Positions 9,010 through 17,241 of a stretch of DNA of 64,000 nucleotides are shown in pieces. The first letter of the stretch is position 1. Every line of letters starts with the position of its first letter. The stretch is from UBA1858 sp963976865. Its GTDB lineage: Bacteria > Pseudomonadota > Gammaproteobacteria > UBA4575. Under the pieces are notes generated by a model that ran no database searches, was not told where the DNA came from, and saw only the letters and a program-made list of their open reading frames with translations. The DNA is taken from NCBI GenBank assembly GCA_963976865.1, contig CAXBLY010000001.1:1-64000 (forward strand), read 5' to 3'. Both the position numbers and the translations under genes were made by a program.

Positions 9010-10761
9010 ATGAAGTCGAAGCTGCCGCTAAGTCACAGAATTAACAATAGTTTAGATGAATTCCGTCTACAGACCGCCAAACCGGATGCTCTCATACAGT
9101 CATCATTACTGGGACTGTTGGTAGGGTTATTGACAGGTTGCGTTCTGGTTGCATTTATTTTGATCATCGAACATTCGCTCAGTATTTGGTTACCCGGCAA
9201 TATTGCAGAAAATTTCGAAGACTTAACGCCAGTATCCAGACTGATTGCACCCATTATTGGTTCAGTTATGCTGGCAGTTTTATTTAAGCTGGTTGCAAAA
9301 GACGAAACAGCTGTCGGTGTCGTTAATGTACTTGAACGACTTCGCTATCACCAAGGTTACCTAAAATTTCGCAGCTTTATCCTTCAGTTCATCGGCGCAA
9401 GCATTGCGCTCGTTAGTGGGCAGTCAATGGGCAGAGAAGGACCGGCCATTCACCTGGGTGCCTATGTAGGCAGTGCGCTAGGGCAGTCGTTCGGACTACC
9501 CAATAATGCACTCCGAACCCTGGTTGCCTGTGGTACAGCTGCTGCAATCTCGGCCGCATTTAACACGCCGCTGGCGGGCGTTATTTTTGCCATGGAAATT
9601 ATTATGGTGGAATACACAGTGACCAGCTTCATACCGATTATTATTGCTGCTGTCGCCGCGACAGGCGTGTCCCGCAGTTTGCTGGGTGACGAACCTCTGG
9701 TCGCGCTGATCAATGTTTCTTCTATTTCATTAGCTGAAGTTCCCTTTGTCATACTTATCGGCATATTAGTTGGAATTGCTTCCACGATATTTACCAGCCT
9801 CATTCATTATGTAACCAGGCTAACTCAGTCATTAGGATTAAGTATTCGCTTTTTAATAGCGGGAAGTGCAACAGGATTCATTGCATTGCTGGTTCCCCAG
9901 GTAATGGGCCTTGGATATGACACATTAAATGCAGCCGTACTTGGACAGATTCCTACGACTTTTTTACTCATCATTATGATCGCAAAATTACTTGCCACAG
10001 CAATTTCTGTGGGTTGCGGTATGCCGGCAGGACTGATTGGCCCGAGCCTGGTCATTGGTGCAGTCGGTGGCGCATTTATGGCGTTTTTCCTGTATGAGTC
10101 AATGGGCGTGCCACTAGAAAACTCCAGCCTGTATGCACTTATCGGTATGAGTGCCATGATGGGCGCATGCCTGCAGGCACCATTGGCGGCATTGACTGCA
10201 GTGTTTGAAATAACGGCTAACCATTCTGTCATTTGGCCCAGCATGCTCGCCATTGTGGTGGCTCAATTAATCAGTCGACAATTATTCAAACAGCCACCCG
10301 TGTTTGACTTGCTACTTAAAGTGCGTGGTTTAGATTTCTATCAAGACCCTGTAACGCAGTCTTTACAAAGAATTGGCATCGCAAAAGCGATGAGTCGAAA
10401 CTTTAATTTGCTAGACAAAACCACCACCTTAAATCTTGCGCTTAAGGCAGTAGAAAACAACCCTCAATGGATTTGCATACAGGATGGACGCATTCCTGTT
10501 GCTTTAATACGCGGCGTTGACTTAATCCAGTATTTAGAAAAAGAAAACAGCGCAGTCGATGAAATTGATTTAATGCAGATTCCTGCCAGAAGAATGCAGG
10601 TTTCACAAATTGATTTGCGTGCAACCCTTGCCAAAGCGAGAGAACTTTTTAACCAGGATACATCTGAAGCTCTATGCGTGACACACTGGGACAAGAACGT
10701 GTCGCGTTATGTCTATGGTGTGTTGACGCGCGAACAGTTTGAACAGTTATATATGAGGTAA
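9010..10761 (+). CDS. ClC-family chloride channel/transporter with C-terminal CBS-like region
   Basis: This 583-residue protein is a ClC-type anion channel or H+/Cl- exchanger. About 10-12 hydrophobic helices fill residues 33-430, and a C-terminal cytoplasmic part (about 440-583) looks like a CBS pair. The gating-glutamate motif GREGPAIH is present at 141-148 (Glu143). The upstream selectivity motif, GSGIP in E. coli ClcA, is not recognisable: the equivalent stretch reads AVGVVNVLE (about 101-109), so the chloride-binding serine appears absent and substrate preference may differ. The start ATG at 9010 gives the expected N-terminus. hemJ follows after 4 bp. Confidence 0.9.
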   Translation: MKSKLPLSHRINNSLDEFRLQTAKPDALIQSSLLGLLVGLLTGCVLVAFILIIEHSLSIWLPGNIAENFEDLTPVSRLIAPIIGSVMLAVLFKLVAKDETAVGVVNVLERLRYHQGYLKFRSFILQFIGASIALVSGQSMGREGPAIHLGAYVGSALGQSFGLPNNALRTLVACGTAAAISAAFNTPLAGVIFAMEIIMVEYTVTSFIPIIIAAVAATGVSRSLLGDEPLVALINVSSISLAEVPFVILIGILVGIASTIFTSLIHYVTRLTQSLGLSIRFLIAGSATGFIALLVPQVMGLGYDTLNAAVLGQIPTTFLLIIMIAKLLATAISVGCGMPAGLIGPSLVIGAVGGAFMAFFLYESMGVPLENSSLYALIGMSAMMGACLQAPLAALTAVFEITANHSVIWPSMLAIVVAQLISRQLFKQPPVFDLLLKVRGLDFYQDPVTQSLQRIGIAKAMSRNFNLLDKTTTLNLALKAVENNPQWICIQDGRIPVALIRGVDLIQYLEKENSAVDEIDLMQIPARRMQVSQIDLRATLAKARELFNQDTSEALCVTHWDKNVSRYVYGVLTREQFEQLYMR

Positions 10762-10765
10762 CAGC

Positions 10766-11188
10766 ATGCTCTGGATTAAAGCATTTCACATTATTTTCAT
10801 GATCACCTGGTTTGCAGGGCTTTTCTACCTGCCACGCTTATTTGTTTATCACGCCATGTCTACTGACGAAATCAGTAATGAGCGTTTCAAAATAATGGAA
10901 CGAAAATTATTCTTTGGCATTATGACGCCCGGCGCTGTACTCACAATTGTGTTTGGCCTGTGGTTATTAATCCCTGCCTGGGATGTATATATGCTTGGGT
11001 ACTGGATGCACATTAAACTGGGATTAATCTGGTTACTGATTTTTTATCACATCTGGTGCGGCTTTTTAGTCAGGGCATTCAGACATGATAGCAACACCAA
11101 ATCACATGTCTGGTATCGGTGGTTTAACGAAGCCCCAGTGTTGGCACTTATCGCCATTGTTATCTTGGTCGTGGTTAAACCGTTCTAA
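10766..11188 (+). CDS. hemJ: HemJ-type protoporphyrinogen IX oxidase
   Basis: This 140-residue integral membrane protein matches HemJ, which oxidises protoporphyrinogen IX to protoporphyrin IX in bacteria lacking HemG or HemY. The N-terminal KAFHIIFMITWFAGLFYLPR with its conserved histidine and arginine is diagnostic, as are FGIMTPGAVLTIVFG and WMHIKLGL. Four hydrophobic segments are visible. It begins 4 bp after the ClC gene and overlaps the convergent 11175-11909 gene by 14 bp at the 3' end. It complements hemL in the same window. Confidence 0.93.
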   Translation: MLWIKAFHIIFMITWFAGLFYLPRLFVYHAMSTDEISNERFKIMERKLFFGIMTPGAVLTIVFGLWLLIPAWDVYMLGYWMHIKLGLIWLLIFYHIWCGFLVRAFRHDSNTKSHVWYRWFNEAPVLALIAIVILVVVKPF

Positions 11189-11909
11189 AACGACCAAATC
11201 TTCGCACCAGTACAAGATGTAATGTCCAAATGCAGATCCCCAGCAAGAGCAACTGAATACTGATTGGCGCAAACAAGTCTGGTGCTTTCATCAGTGTGCT
11301 CATTAATGATTCTTCATAGTAAAAAAACCATTGATGGTTATCAGGAAAAACTACTGTATGCAGCCAGTAGAAAAATTTCTTTGCTCCCAGTGCAGCTATC
11401 AGGGTGACTGCTATTGTCACGACTCCCAGCATACCAAATAGCAATTTTTTTGTAGATGGCATAGCGGTACGAAATATTATAATCGCAGCAAGAACAATCA
11501 GACAGAAAATAAACATTGCCAAACAAAACCAGCCAAGAATATCGACCAGCGAAGCCACATCCTTTAAATGAATTATCTCGCTCTCAGTTAACAGTGATCC
11601 TAGTTGTGTGCCAGACGGACTATAGAACTTTATCTCCTCCAGCCCTTTCCCCCTGCTTTGTATCGAAAAAACAATTTCAGCAAACAGGCGATGATGTTCA
11701 TTGGTATCAGTCGCAATGAACTCCTTCTTGTAGAGATGCCTTGGCATGGTTTGTTCAATGGTTTGATCGATATCAAGCACTGAATACCAGAGAGGGTAGA
11801 AAAAATTCACTTGCGCCGATAATTGCCAGGCCAGCCACAAACTGATCAGTAATGATCCGAGCGAATAAAGCATCCAAAACACATATGTTCGGAGGGTTTT
11901 AACACTCAT
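11175..11909 (-). CDS. Integral membrane protein, DUF1461-like
   Basis: This 244-residue protein has four transmembrane segments (about 10-30, 122-147, 155-172 and 215-235) separated by a long extracytoplasmic loop (about 35-120). The loop ends in a stretch like LLTESEIIHLKDVASLVD, and the overall layout resembles DUF1461. That assignment is by memory and moderate. No catalytic motif was seen. Its stop overlaps the end of hemJ on the opposite strand, and it is divergent from the bfd gene. Confidence 0.65.
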   Translation of the reverse strand: MSVKTLRTYVFWMLYSLGSLLISLWLAWQLSAQVNFFYPLWYSVLDIDQTIEQTMPRHLYKKEFIATDTNEHHRLFAEIVFSIQSRGKGLEEIKFYSPSGTQLGSLLTESEIIHLKDVASLVDILGWFCLAMFIFCLIVLAAIIIFRTAMPSTKKLLFGMLGVVTIAVTLIAALGAKKFFYWLHTVVFPDNHQWFFYYEESLMSTLMKAPDLFAPISIQLLLLGICIWTLHLVLVRRFGRFRTV

Positions 11910-12010
11910 GATTATTACCTGGATTTGCGAAAAATCGATTAAAACACATAGACATAGGACTTTACTCGTATTTCAGTGAATCCGCGATCTATCCCAAAAT
12001 GGATGGTATT

Positions 12011-12029
12011 GACAATCATTCTCATTTGC
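12011..12029. promoter_or_regulatory. Fur box upstream of bfd
   Basis: The 19-mer gacaatcattctcatttgc matches the Fur consensus gataatgataatcattatc at 13 of 19 positions with the inverted ATT/AAT core intact. It ends 14 bp before the bfd start codon at 12044, the expected place for iron-dependent repression of bacterioferritin-associated ferredoxin. Confidence 0.78.
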
Positions 12030-12043
12030 ATTACCTTTACAGC

Positions 12044-12274
12044 ATGTTCATATGCATCTGCAAACAAGTCACTGACAGACAAATTGAAGAAGCCGTTAAT
12101 AATGGCGCTGCTTCATTTTCTGATGTGCAGTCTGAATTGGGCGTTGCCACCCAATGTGGTGAGTGCAAAAATCACGCGCGCCAATGCATGAGAAGTTGCC
12201 GAAGCCAGTGTACAAATAACACACTGAATGTTAATAATCATCCCTCCACTGACATCATAGTTAATCTCGTTTAA
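12044..12274 (+). CDS. bfd: Bacterioferritin-associated ferredoxin
   Basis: This 76-residue [2Fe-2S] protein donates electrons to bacterioferritin to release stored iron. Cys4 and Cys6 (CIC) and Cys38 and Cys41 (QCGEC) are the cluster ligands, in the usual Bfd order. I chose ATG 12044 because it gives the family start (MFICICKQ). An upstream in-frame ATG at 11999 would translate through the Fur box. The C-terminal 30 residues are polar and asparagine-rich, slightly longer than typical. bfr follows 141 bp downstream. Confidence 0.93.
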   Translation: MFICICKQVTDRQIEEAVNNGAASFSDVQSELGVATQCGECKNHARQCMRSCRSQCTNNTLNVNNHPSTDIIVNLV

Positions 12275-12377
12275 CTAACAACAGCAACTGTTCTGTTGGT
12301 CAGCTCCATAAATAATAATCAATCGTTTCTACGATTTCATTCCCATTACTAAATCCATCATAAAGCAAAATTTAGTT

Positions 12378-12383
12378 TATAAT
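12378..12383 (+). promoter_or_regulatory. Candidate -10 element for bfr
   Basis: A perfect TATAAT lies 33 bp before the bfr start. No good -35 is visible 16-18 bp upstream, so the promoter may need an activator or bfr may also be read from bfd. AAGGA (12405-12409) provides a good Shine-Dalgarno. Confidence 0.4.
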
Positions 12384-12415
12384 TTGCTGTATACAAATAT
12401 TCACAAGGAAAAGAC

Positions 12416-12898
12416 ATGAAGGGTGACGTCAAGGTTATCGAGTTTCTTAACAAAGTGTTAAAAAATGAACTCACTGCCATTAACCAGTATTTCTTACATG
12501 CGCGCATGTATAAAAACTGGGGCTTGCACAAATTAAATGAGCATGAATATCACGAATCGATTGATGAAATGAAACACGCCGATATGCTCATTGAGCGCAT
12601 TCTGTTTTTGGAAGGACTTCCCAACTTGCAGCAATTGGGCAAGCTTTACATAGGCGAAGAGCCTGAAGAAATGCTCAAGTGCGATTTACAACTCGAGATG
12701 GAAGCAATTCCTGACTTAAAAGAAGCGATAGCTTACTGCGAAGATATTAAGGATTATGTTTCGCGCGAATTATTTGAAGATATTCTGGAGAGTGAAGAAG
12801 AGCATGTTGACTGGCTGGAAGAACAGTTCGACCGTATCAAACATGTCGGCATTCAGAATTACTTACAGGAAATGATGCTCGGCGAATCATCAGATTAA
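12416..12898 (+). CDS. bfr: Bacterioferritin
   Basis: This 160-residue protein is a 24-mer haem-containing iron-storage ferritin. The ferroxidase ligands known from E. coli (Glu18, Glu51, His54, Glu94, Glu127 and His130) fall in matching sequence (KNELTAINQY, DEMKHAD, ESEEEHVDW), and the haem-ligand Met52 is present in SIDEMKHAD. The length matches E. coli Bfr. It lies downstream of its partner bfd and is followed by a strong terminator. Confidence 0.97.
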   Translation: MKGDVKVIEFLNKVLKNELTAINQYFLHARMYKNWGLHKLNEHEYHESIDEMKHADMLIERILFLEGLPNLQQLGKLYIGEEPEEMLKCDLQLEMEAIPDLKEAIAYCEDIKDYVSRELFEDILESEEEHVDWLEEQFDRIKHVGIQNYLQEMMLGESSD

Positions 12899-12912
12899 AT
12901 TACACGAAAAGT

Positions 12913-12947
12913 AAAAAGGCACCCATCTATAGATGGGTGCCTTTTTT
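12913..12947 (+). terminator. Rho-independent terminator of bfr
   Basis: An 11-bp arm (aaggcacccat) pairs with atgggtgcctt across a short loop and is followed by a T-run. It sits 15 bp after the bfr stop codon. Confidence 0.95.
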
Positions 12948-13245
12948 GTTTGTCCCTGGCAATTCTATTGATTATTACTGTGTTGGTTGTGGCAAATGAA
13001 TCCTCATCTGGATCCCTCCAGATAATCCAAAGAATTTATACAGGCCTTCCCCACTCATTTTTGTAGTCTGATCAGTTCTGGCAGCATGAACACGGATATA
13101 GATTCAAAATATTCTCAACGCTTATATTAATGTAAATAAGAATGAGTTGCATTAGTGTTCGTAACAGTATAGTATTTCGCATCCTTAATTAGGGTTTCCC
13201 CTCTTATTTAAATTCAATATATTTCATGAACTTAGGGAGTTTTAA
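12948..13245. other. Intergenic region before the porin gene
   Basis: No gene was found. A perfect 7-bp hairpin (ATCTGGA, loop TCCC, TCCAGAT, 13006-13023) lacks a T-run. A weak promoter-like pair (TTGCAT 13147-13152, 15-bp spacer, TATAGT 13168-13173) precedes the porin. The stretch aataagaatgagttgcatt resembles a Fur site only loosely. Confidence 0.5.
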
Positions 13246-14601
13246 ATGAAAATCAAACACTTAGCGCTTAGCGCTTTGGTCAGTATGACCATACTAGCCT
13301 CAGGTAATGGATTTGCCGCGGAGCAGGTGACAGTCGACAAAGAAGAATATGAACAGCTAAAAGCCGCCGTTAAATTCTTGATGTCTGAACGAGAAGACAA
13401 TCAAAAAGCCGTTCAAGAAGCAAAACAGGCAGCTGAAGATGCTGCCGCGTCAGCCAAAGTAGCCACCGATAATGCAGAAGAAGCCACAGAAGTTGCTGAA
13501 GCTGCTGCGGAAGCAATTGACGATCAGGCTGGCGTCAATCGCTGGTTTGAAAAGACACAAATTGGTGGATATGGCGAAGTACTCTACAACAATGGCACAC
13601 AAAACAGTGACAACAGTGACAACATTAGCAATGAGCTCGACGTTCAAAGATTCATTTTTTACATCAGCCATCAATTCACTGACAACTTAAGATTCTTCTC
13701 AGAAACTGAGTTAGAACATTCCCGCGCTGGACGCTCTGATGACGATCCTGGCGCTGTTGAGTTAGAACAAGCTTATATAGAGTGGGACTACTCAAAAAAT
13801 CATAGCATGCTTGCGGGTTTGTACTTACCGCCTGTAGGCATTATTAACGAAACACATGAACCTGAAACATTCTATGGTGTTGAGCGTCCACGAGTAGAGT
13901 CTCGTATTATTCCAACAACATATCGAGTGACTGGCGTCAAACTCCATGGTCAGTTTTCTGATGGTTTTAGCTACGATATTGGTATTCATGAAGGGTTGCA
14001 GTTTGATGACGGGGATCTGGATATTCGCGATTCTCGTCAAAGTGGCGCGCAAGCTAACGCAGATGCACTCGCGGGCACTGGGCGTATCAAATATACCGGC
14101 ATGCCTGGATTAGAATTAGCTGCGAGTCTGCAGTATCAGTCTGACATGGTTCAAGATGGAATCTCAAACAATAATTTAAGACGAGCTTCTATCGATGCAG
14201 ATGGTTCTGTCGATGGCATATTATCTTCTGCACATGCTATTTATGAAAATGGACCATTTGGTTTACGTGCATTGTATAGCCGCTGGGACATTGACGATGC
14301 AATTGAAGACTTAGATGATGGTGCAGGTCGCGACGAAATGGAAGGCTGGTATATTGAGCCTTCTTGGCGTTTCGCTAACAATTTAGGTGTCTTTGCTCGT
14401 TACACTATGATTGATGAACGTGCAGGCAGCAATGATGGTGATGCTGAAGACTCAGAAGAGAAACGTTTTCTATTAGGCATGAATTACTGGCTACATCCCA
14501 ACGTGGTATTTAAAGCGGATGTCCAGTTTGAAGACGACGATGATCGCGATAGCGACAACGACCTTGATGGATTCAATCTTGGAGTTGGTTGGAGTTTCTA
14601 A
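13246..14601 (+). CDS. Outer-membrane porin with N-terminal coiled coil
   Basis: This 451-residue protein has a Sec signal peptide (about 1-24, ending GFA-AEQ). An alanine/glutamate-rich segment (about 40-95) is likely to form a coiled coil, as in trimeric porins or OprO/P-like proteins that contact peptidoglycan. A long beta-barrel follows with alternating patterns and a terminal aromatic (GVGWSF). The barrel is rich in aspartate. The conserved GGYGEVLYNN, DVQRFIFYISHQF and YGVERPRVES fit a porin family often located next to FMN-binding and PepSY proteins, which is recollection. Substrate is unknown. The next gene starts 36 bp downstream after a small hairpin. Confidence 0.85.
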   Translation: MKIKHLALSALVSMTILASGNGFAAEQVTVDKEEYEQLKAAVKFLMSEREDNQKAVQEAKQAAEDAAASAKVATDNAEEATEVAEAAAEAIDDQAGVNRWFEKTQIGGYGEVLYNNGTQNSDNSDNISNELDVQRFIFYISHQFTDNLRFFSETELEHSRAGRSDDDPGAVELEQAYIEWDYSKNHSMLAGLYLPPVGIINETHEPETFYGVERPRVESRIIPTTYRVTGVKLHGQFSDGFSYDIGIHEGLQFDDGDLDIRDSRQSGAQANADALAGTGRIKYTGMPGLELAASLQYQSDMVQDGISNNNLRRASIDADGSVDGILSSAHAIYENGPFGLRALYSRWDIDDAIEDLDDGAGRDEMEGWYIEPSWRFANNLGVFARYTMIDERAGSNDGDAEDSEEKRFLLGMNYWLHPNVVFKADVQFEDDDDRDSDNDLDGFNLGVGWSF

Positions 14602-14618
14602 GCAACTAAGCAATATTT

Positions 14619-14633
14619 AAACTCTTAGAGTTT
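14619..14633 (+). promoter_or_regulatory. Hairpin covering the ribosome-binding region of the FMN-binding protein gene
   Basis: A perfect 6-bp stem (AAACTC, loop TTA, GAGTTT) ends 3 bp before the ATG at 14637. The only Shine-Dalgarno-like bases (TAGAG) lie in its loop and 3' arm, so it could limit translation or act as a weak attenuator after the highly expressed porin. Confidence 0.45.
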
Positions 14634-14636
14634 TTA

Positions 14637-15164
14637 ATGTACAAAATCAAACTTACATTTTTTGTTTCTCTGATCGCACTGACCATTTTTAATTTGGCTG
14701 GTGCGAAAGGAGTATATCTTGAACCTGAAACTTTCCTGTCAGATATCTTCGATCAGTCAATTCCTGAACCATCACGCATACTAATTAAGGGACAATTAAA
14801 AAAAGATATTAAAAAAATCCTTGGACATCGCTACAAAACTTTCCGTATCCCTTACTGGCAAAAGGATGGACGAACAGTATGGATACTTGAAGAAATTGGT
14901 AAAGAACTACCCATCACTGCTGGTTTTGTTATTACAAATGGTAAAATTGAGCAATTTAAAGTGCTCATATTTCGCGAAAGTCGTGGCTGGGAAATTCGCA
15001 ATGATTTCTTTACAGATCAATTCTATAGAGCCCACCTCACGGCTGACAAAAAGCTCAACCAACATATCGACAACATCACTGGCGCAACTTTGTCAGTGAA
15101 TGCTATGAAGAAATTGTCTAGAATGGCGCTTTACTTGCACCAGCAAGTCACAACAGAAGAATAA
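14637..15164 (+). CDS. Exported FMN-binding domain protein with covalent flavinylation motif
   Basis: This 175-residue protein has a signal peptide (about 1-23, ending AGA) and an FMN-binding domain of the NqrC/RnfG type. The sequence DNITGAT (145-151) fits the ApbE flavin-transferase recognition motif Dxx(S/T)GA(T/S), so Thr151 is the probable site of covalent FMN. Such proteins carry electrons outside the cytoplasmic membrane. No apbE gene is in the window. Genes for a porin upstream and a PepSY-type membrane protein downstream suggest an extracytoplasmic electron-transfer unit. The electron acceptor is unknown. Confidence 0.85.
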   Translation: MYKIKLTFFVSLIALTIFNLAGAKGVYLEPETFLSDIFDQSIPEPSRILIKGQLKKDIKKILGHRYKTFRIPYWQKDGRTVWILEEIGKELPITAGFVITNGKIEQFKVLIFRESRGWEIRNDFFTDQFYRAHLTADKKLNQHIDNITGATLSVNAMKKLSRMALYLHQQVTTEE

Positions 15165-15244
15165 TCTCGCTCTGAATTCAATTCAGCGGATACCCACCGC
15201 TGTTAGAATCGAAGCCCCGCAAGACATATTTATATAAAACACCT

Positions 15245-15964
15245 ATGGCTAAGCTACATATTTGGCATCGTTATGTCGGAGTAACCATCTCACTGCTGGT
15301 GATAATTTTATCTGCCACGGGTCTATTGCTAAATCTGAGCGATCCACTCAAGTTGAATAAATCGCACATCAGTACCGCTTGGTTACTCAATCACTATAAT
15401 ATTGGCAACTTCAGCGTCACCTCATTTCAAACGGATAATCAGCTTGTTTCGCAGGCTAGTGATTTTATTTATTTAAATGGTCAATACGCTCTAAATCTAA
15501 AAGAGTCATTAGTGGGAGTAATAACTCTCGATGACTACATTGTGCTTGCTACTCACTCCAGCCTGGTTATCATCGATAATGAAGGTCAAATTGTCGATGA
15601 GATTGGTAAATACACAGGCCTGCCTGAGAACCCACTGGGAATTTCAATGACACAAGACGGGCATCCTGTCATTCGGGGTGTGAATACCTACTGGAAAGGC
15701 AGTGCTGAACTGTCTGCATGGCAACCACTGGAAGGTCCACACCCTAAATGGATTGCCCCGGTAGTTACTCCTTCAAAGATAGATACGCGTGTCCAGGAAC
15801 ACGCTCGCAGTAATGAAATTCATTACGAACGAGTATTACTGGATTTACACAGTGGAAGACTGTTCGGGGATTGGGGACAAAACATCATGTCTCTTGCGGC
15901 GATACTTTTACTGGCGCTGGCAGTAACAGGAATAGTTATCTGGCTGCGAAAAAAACCTGTCTAG
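15245..15964 (+). CDS. PepSY-associated transmembrane protein
   Basis: This 239-residue protein has an N-terminal transmembrane helix (about 11-31), a periplasmic middle domain, and a C-terminal helix (about 214-234). The motifs HIWHRYVG at the start and LLDLHSGRLFGDWG before the second helix fit the PepSY-associated family, whose conserved histidines are candidate haem or quinone-site ligands. It lacks the four-helix core of larger PepSY reductases. It lies 80 bp after the FMN protein. Inference: it passes electrons from the membrane to the flavoprotein. The stop is 6 bp from the convergent rppH stop. Confidence 0.75.
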   Translation: MAKLHIWHRYVGVTISLLVIILSATGLLLNLSDPLKLNKSHISTAWLLNHYNIGNFSVTSFQTDNQLVSQASDFIYLNGQYALNLKESLVGVITLDDYIVLATHSSLVIIDNEGQIVDEIGKYTGLPENPLGISMTQDGHPVIRGVNTYWKGSAELSAWQPLEGPHPKWIAPVVTPSKIDTRVQEHARSNEIHYERVLLDLHSGRLFGDWGQNIMSLAAILLLALAVTGIVIWLRKKPV

Positions 15965-15970
15965 CGTTTT

Positions 15971-16453
15971 TTAATCGACTGCAATATTCATTATCGGCGC
16001 AAATTCTGTCAGTGCACGCTGATAGACCTTGCGTTTAAAAAAGACGACATCATTGATTGGCTGCCAGTAATCAACCCAGGCCCATCCATCAAATTCGGGA
16101 ATATCTGAATTCTGCAAATCAATGCGGCTCTCATCTGAAATCATACGCAACAAAAACCAGCGTTGTTTCTGGCCAATACATTTAGGAAAACAGCGACGAC
16201 GTACAAGATGGGGAGGGAGGCGATACTTAAGCCACTGCTTTGAGCAGGCGACGACTTCAACATCATGTCTGGATAACCCTGTCTCTTCTTTTAATTCTCG
16301 ATACAGCGCATCCTCTGGCGACTCATTTTCACTAATGCCACCTTGTGGAAACTGCCATGCGTCCTGCCCACAGCGTTTACACCAGAATAGTTGTCCAGCA
16401 TCGTTGTACAATACAATGCCGACATTTGCTCGATACCCCTGTGAATCTATCAT
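15971..16453 (-). CDS. rppH: RNA pyrophosphohydrolase
   Basis: RppH removes pyrophosphate from 5' triphosphorylated mRNA and so triggers decay. The Nudix box (G-x5-E-x7-REL-x-EE-x-GL) is intact around residues 31-53, preceded by AWQFPQGG. I chose the ATG at 16451-16453 because the family starts MIDxxGYRxNVGI. An upstream in-frame ATG (16486) would add 11 residues and has a marginally better purine-rich leader, so the start is uncertain. It is divergent from the HAD phosphatase gene. Confidence 0.94.
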   Translation of the reverse strand: MIDSQGYRANVGIVLYNDAGQLFWCKRCGQDAWQFPQGGISENESPEDALYRELKEETGLSRHDVEVVACSKQWLKYRLPPHLVRRRCFPKCIGQKQRWFLLRMISDESRIDLQNSDIPEFDGWAWVDYWQPINDVVFFKRKVYQRALTEFAPIMNIAVD

Positions 16454-16587
16454 TTTTGTTATATTGTCAGAATAAACACACTTCATCTATTCTTTCACAT
16501 GCACCTAATTGGCGCAATCATACTGTTATCTGTTGCTAACGTCGCTAATCATGCCCTCAAATAACTACAATTACTAAGGAGATTTAC

Positions 16588-17241
16588 TTGGCACTCGCTC
16601 TTTTTGATCTGGATGAAACCCTTTTGGCTGGTGACAGTGATTATTTATGGGGCCAGCACCTGGTCCAGCAAGGCGCCGTAGACGGGGAAGTCTACGAGCG
16701 TACTAATCGACAATTTTATGAGCAGTACAAACAAGGCTGCCTGGATATTTATGAATTCTCCCGCTTTGCCTTCAAACCGCTCAGCGAGTTTCCACTAGAA
16801 ACGCTAAAACAGTGGCGATCGGATTTTATTGAAGAAAAAATAAAACCAATAATGTCAGAAAAAGGAAAAGCAGTACTGGAAAAACACCGTGTCGCAGGCG
16901 ACCATTTAATTATTATTACTTCGACCAACAACTTTATTACCCAGCCCATTGCCGAGCTTTATAATGTTCACCAGTTAATTGCTACGCAGCCACAGATGAT
17001 CGAAGGAAAATATACCGGCGAACTGGATGCACCCTGCTTTGCACATCATAAAATTGATCGCTTAAATGAATGGCTTCAGGTTTGTGGGCTAAATTTACAG
17101 GGAAGCTATGGCTACAGCGACTCACATAACGATATACCGCTACTTGATGCAGTACAACATCCCTATGCAGTAGACCCCGATGACAAATTACGCACGCATG
17201 CAAAAAATAATAACTGGGAAATAATCTCGTTCAGAGACTAG
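16588..17241 (+). CDS. HAD-IB family phosphatase (possible histidinol-phosphatase)
   Basis: This 217-residue haloacid-dehalogenase-type hydrolase has motif I DLDET (7-11, nucleophile Asp7), motif II ITSTNN, and motif IV GYSDSHNDIPLL with the metal-binding aspartates. The helical cap between motifs I and II marks subfamily IB (SerB/CicA-like). The start is TTG at 16588 with a good AAGGAG seven bases upstream. Location next to rppH matches Pseudomonas PA0335-PA0336, where I recall PA0335 being assigned as histidinol-phosphate phosphatase. That function is a plausible inference here. The end overlaps the convergent lipoprotein gene by 11 bp. Confidence 0.88.
   Translation: MALALFDLDETLLAGDSDYLWGQHLVQQGAVDGEVYERTNRQFYEQYKQGCLDIYEFSRFAFKPLSEFPLETLKQWRSDFIEEKIKPIMSEKGKAVLEKHRVAGDHLIIITSTNNFITQPIAELYNVHQLIATQPQMIEGKYTGELDAPCFAHHKIDRLNEWLQVCGLNLQGSYGYSDSHNDIPLLDAVQHPYAVDPDDKLRTHAKNNNWEIISFRD

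Noticed and set aside
11999..12043. Upstream in-frame start for bfd
   Set aside because: The added 15 residues are not part of the family and would be encoded by the Fur box itself.
11976..12191. 71-codon plus-strand frame overlapping bfd
   Set aside because: Out of frame with the clear Bfd ligands and spanning the Fur box; the Bfd frame explains the region.
13006..13023. Perfect 7-bp hairpin after the bfr terminator
   Set aside because: No T-run and no gene to terminate; may be chance.
13132..13150. Fur-like site before the porin
   Set aside because: Best alignment gives about 11 of 19 matches without the inverted core, too weak compared with the two clear boxes.
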